NCBI GenBank assembly: GCA_001784535.1
Contig: MFRJ01000078.1
Coordinates: forward strand, 9,019 to 16,534
DNA length: 7,516 bases
Direction: 5' to 3'
Source of the DNA: Candidatus Melainabacteria bacterium GWA2_34_9
Lineage (GTDB): Bacteria; Cyanobacteriota; Vampirovibrionia; Gastranaerophilales; UBA9971
Below, in pieces: positions 6,513 to 7,516 of this stretch (position 1 is the first letter of the stretch; each line of letters begins with the position of its first letter). A model generated the notes under the pieces. It ran no database searches and was not told the origin of the DNA. It saw only the letters and a program-made list of their open reading frames with translations. The position numbers and the translations under genes were made by a program.

Positions 6513-6776
6513 ATGTCAGATAACACAATACCTAAAGCAAATCTTGCAGATTTTAGAAGCAATACAATTATTACAAGTAAAAAACCTTTAGTAAAAGGGG
6601 AAATTGATGCCCAATGTAAAACGGGAGCCTTATTTGGAGGAACTGTTGCATCAACATTAGAAGGTGTAGATTTGGGAACAACTCAAAAAAAAGGTATAAT
6701 ATCAAGTATATTTGGGGGTAAACCTGAAACAATATATAATTACGGCTGTAAAGAAATGGAATTGGACGGGCTTTGA
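6513..6776 (+). CDS. Small uncharacterised protein, 87 residues
   Basis: I do not recognise this protein. It is 87 aa, soluble-looking, with no signal peptide or transmembrane segment and roughly balanced charge (about ten basic and ten acidic residues). It has two cysteines (C35 and C79). A loose internal similarity is visible: KTGALFGGTVAST (36-48) and KKGIISSIFGGKPET (59-73) both run from a lysine and glycine to an FGG followed three residues later by threonine, which may reflect two copies of a small motif. The strong GGAGG 7 nt before the ATG, the plus-strand orientation opposite to its neighbours and a hairpin at its end argue that it is a real monocistronic gene. It is divergent from the sigma factor gene, sharing a 257-bp intergenic region, and convergent with the metallopeptidase gene. 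A clear promoter could not be picked; TATAAA (6456-6461) and TATAAG (6464-6469) are possible -10 boxes without good -35 boxes. Confidence 0.8.
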   Translation: MSDNTIPKANLADFRSNTIITSKKPLVKGEIDAQCKTGALFGGTVASTLEGVDLGTTQKKGIISSIFGGKPETIYNYGCKEMELDGL

Positions 6777-6802
6777 TTTTCTATTAGTTTAGGAGATCAA
6801 AG
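6771..6802 (+). terminator. 13-bp-stem hairpin spanning the stop codons of two convergent genes
   Basis: A left arm (6771-6783) and right arm (6790-6802) pair over 13 positions around a 6-nt loop. Two of these are G-U pairs as plus-strand RNA and become A-C mismatches on the minus strand, so the fold favours the plus-strand transcript of the 87-residue gene. The tail is AT-rich (ATTTATAG, then a T run at 6815-6820) rather than an immediate T tract, so it may be an intrinsic terminator or a protective 3' end. Confidence 0.6.
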
Positions 6803-7360
6803 ATTTATAGAATATTTTTTAAGTTCTTTATTAAGCTCTCTTGCCTCAACAACAAGGGAGCTTAATAAATTCCAGAAGTTTTTGCCATGATTTTTTTCTT
6901 TTGTATGAGCTAGTTCATGCAAAATTACATAATCAATAAGTTGATGAGGCAAGCTCATAAGATGAAGATTCAAATTAATGTTGTTTTTAGCAGAACAGCT
7001 TCCCCATCTTGATTTTAAATTTTTAATAAAAACCCTGTTATAGCTTAAATTATGCTTTTCTGAAAGTTGTTTAACTCTTTCGGGAATGTAATTTTTTGCT
7101 TCTAAACGCAAATTTTCTATTGCCTTTTCATCAAGAGGTTTTTTCTTGTTTTCAATTTGTTTTAGTTTTTCAATGTTTTCTTTTATCCAGAACATTTTTG
7201 AGTGTATAAAGTCTTCAGCTGTTTTAAAAGGTATTCTGAAAGGAACCGTAATTCTTGGCGGTTTATTCGGCTTCAGGATAATTCTTAAATTTTTGGCGGT
7301 TTTGACTTTGTAAAGATGAACAAACCCGATATCTTTTATTTCAAGAATTTTTTTTGTCAT
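6797..7360 (-). CDS. YgjP-like (DUF45) zinc metallopeptidase domain protein
   Basis: This 187-aa protein is predicted to be a cytoplasmic metallopeptidase of the YgjP/DUF45 family, distantly related to SprT and WLM domains. The zinc site is HELAH (H148, E149, H152), with the third ligand probably H158 in KNHGKNFW. The family signature SRWGSCSAKNNINLNLHLM (117-135) and the hydrophobic segment before the HExxH (LPHQLIDYVILHELAH, 137-152) are present. The N-terminal part (about 14-60) has the family's strand-rich layout ending in FWIKENIEKLK. It is somewhat shorter than E. coli YgjP but looks complete. The physiological substrate of the family is poorly known. The ATG at 7360 lacks a well-placed Shine-Dalgarno: GGAG is 14 nt away, while a perfect TATAAT ends 5 nt before the ATG, so a leaderless transcript is possible. 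It converges on the 87-residue gene, with 20 bp between the two stop codons. Confidence 0.9.
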   Translation of the reverse strand: MTKKILEIKDIGFVHLYKVKTAKNLRIILKPNKPPRITVPFRIPFKTAEDFIHSKMFWIKENIEKLKQIENKKKPLDEKAIENLRLEAKNYIPERVKQLSEKHNLSYNRVFIKNLKSRWGSCSAKNNINLNLHLMSLPHQLIDYVILHELAHTKEKNHGKNFWNLLSSLVVEARELNKELKKYSINL

Positions 7361-7365
7361 TTTAT

Positions 7366-7371
7366 ATTATA
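7366..7371 (-). promoter_or_regulatory. Perfect -10 box directly before the metallopeptidase gene
   Basis: TATAAT on the minus strand ends 5 nt before the ATG at 7360, which would place the transcript start at or next to the A of the start codon. The -35 position (7389-7394, TTCATT) matches only 3/6. Confidence 0.4.
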
Positions 7372-7408
7372 TTGCTCCATGAAAATTTAATGAAAGGGGG
7401 TGTTTTTC

Positions 7409-7417
7409 TGTTATAAT
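7409..7417 (+). promoter_or_regulatory. Extended -10 promoter (TGTTATAAT) for the right-edge gene
   Basis: A perfect TGnTATAAT lies about 49 nt before the ATG at 7466, giving a leader of roughly 40 nt. The -35 region is poor, which extended -10 promoters tolerate. Confidence 0.55.
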
Positions 7418-7465
7418 TCTCATTAAACTAAATTTATAATAATATAAAAAATCCGAGTGGAGTGG

Positions 7466-7516
7466 ATGATAAAATTTACCAAAAAACTTATCGATAAGAT
7501 TTTAAAATTTAATAAT
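7466..7516 (+). CDS. Start of a plus-strand gene cut by the window edge, unidentified
   Basis: Seventeen codons (MIKFTKKLIDKILKFNN) are open to the right edge. The start is ATG at 7466; GAG at 7455-7457 is 8 nt upstream and a second GGAG is only 3 nt upstream. An in-frame GTG at 7457 is an alternative. The extended -10 promoter about 49 nt upstream supports a real gene. The visible residues are basic and amphipathic, too few to assign a family. Confidence 0.5.
   Translation, partial: MIKFTKKLIDKILKFNN

Noticed and set aside
7357..7380. Seven-codon upstream frame (MEQYNIK) overlapping the metallopeptidase ATG as ATGA
   Set aside because: It has no Shine-Dalgarno, and the likely -10 box lies inside it, so it would not be in the transcript if that promoter is used.

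Overview
The window is an AT-rich stretch of a bacterial chromosome carrying seven apparently complete genes and two more cut by the window edges. The organism is probably Gram-negative with type IV pili. The response regulator has a linker (around residues 126-139, with WLDPRIAKIVL) of a kind I associate with cyanobacterial NarL-type regulators. With the low GC this points to a non-photosynthetic relative of Cyanobacteria (Melainabacteria/Vampirovibrionia, for example Gastranaerophilales). That placement is an inference from memory of families, not a search.

Layout, left to right. Positions 1-1295 (minus strand) hold a type IV pilus assembly pair: pilM, then the first 49 codons of pilN, which runs off the left edge. 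A gap of about 196 bp (1296-1491) holds two weak terminator-like hairpins and a possible pilM promoter. Positions 1492-6255 (minus strand) hold a tight four-gene cluster, read from high to low coordinates: a sigma-70 family factor, a membrane histidine kinase, a NarL/LuxR-type response regulator and a B12-binding-type radical SAM protein. The gaps are 47, 31 and 12 bp, and the last ribosome binding site overlaps the regulator's stop codon. A 257-bp divergent intergenic region (6256-6512) holds a candidate promoter for the cluster with a perfect inverted repeat between its -35 and -10, and a tandem 11-bp repeat. On its other side an 87-residue protein of unknown function is read from the plus strand with a strong Shine-Dalgarno. 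That gene converges on a YgjP-like zinc metallopeptidase gene (minus strand), and both stop codons lie in one 13-bp-stem hairpin. At the right edge a second divergent region drives a plus-strand gene of which only 17 codons are visible.

How the parts may work together (inference): the kinase senses something outside the cytoplasmic membrane through a Cache-like domain and phosphorylates the regulator encoded directly after it. Co-transcription with a sigma factor suggests that sensing is tied to promoter choice. The radical SAM enzyme is the only clear enzyme of the cluster and is its most likely metabolic output. No mobile elements, CRISPR arrays, tRNA or rRNA genes were seen. The gene content is mostly recognisable families. 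The parts that look least described are the sigma/kinase/regulator/radical SAM cluster with its operator-like promoter, and the orphan 87-residue protein.
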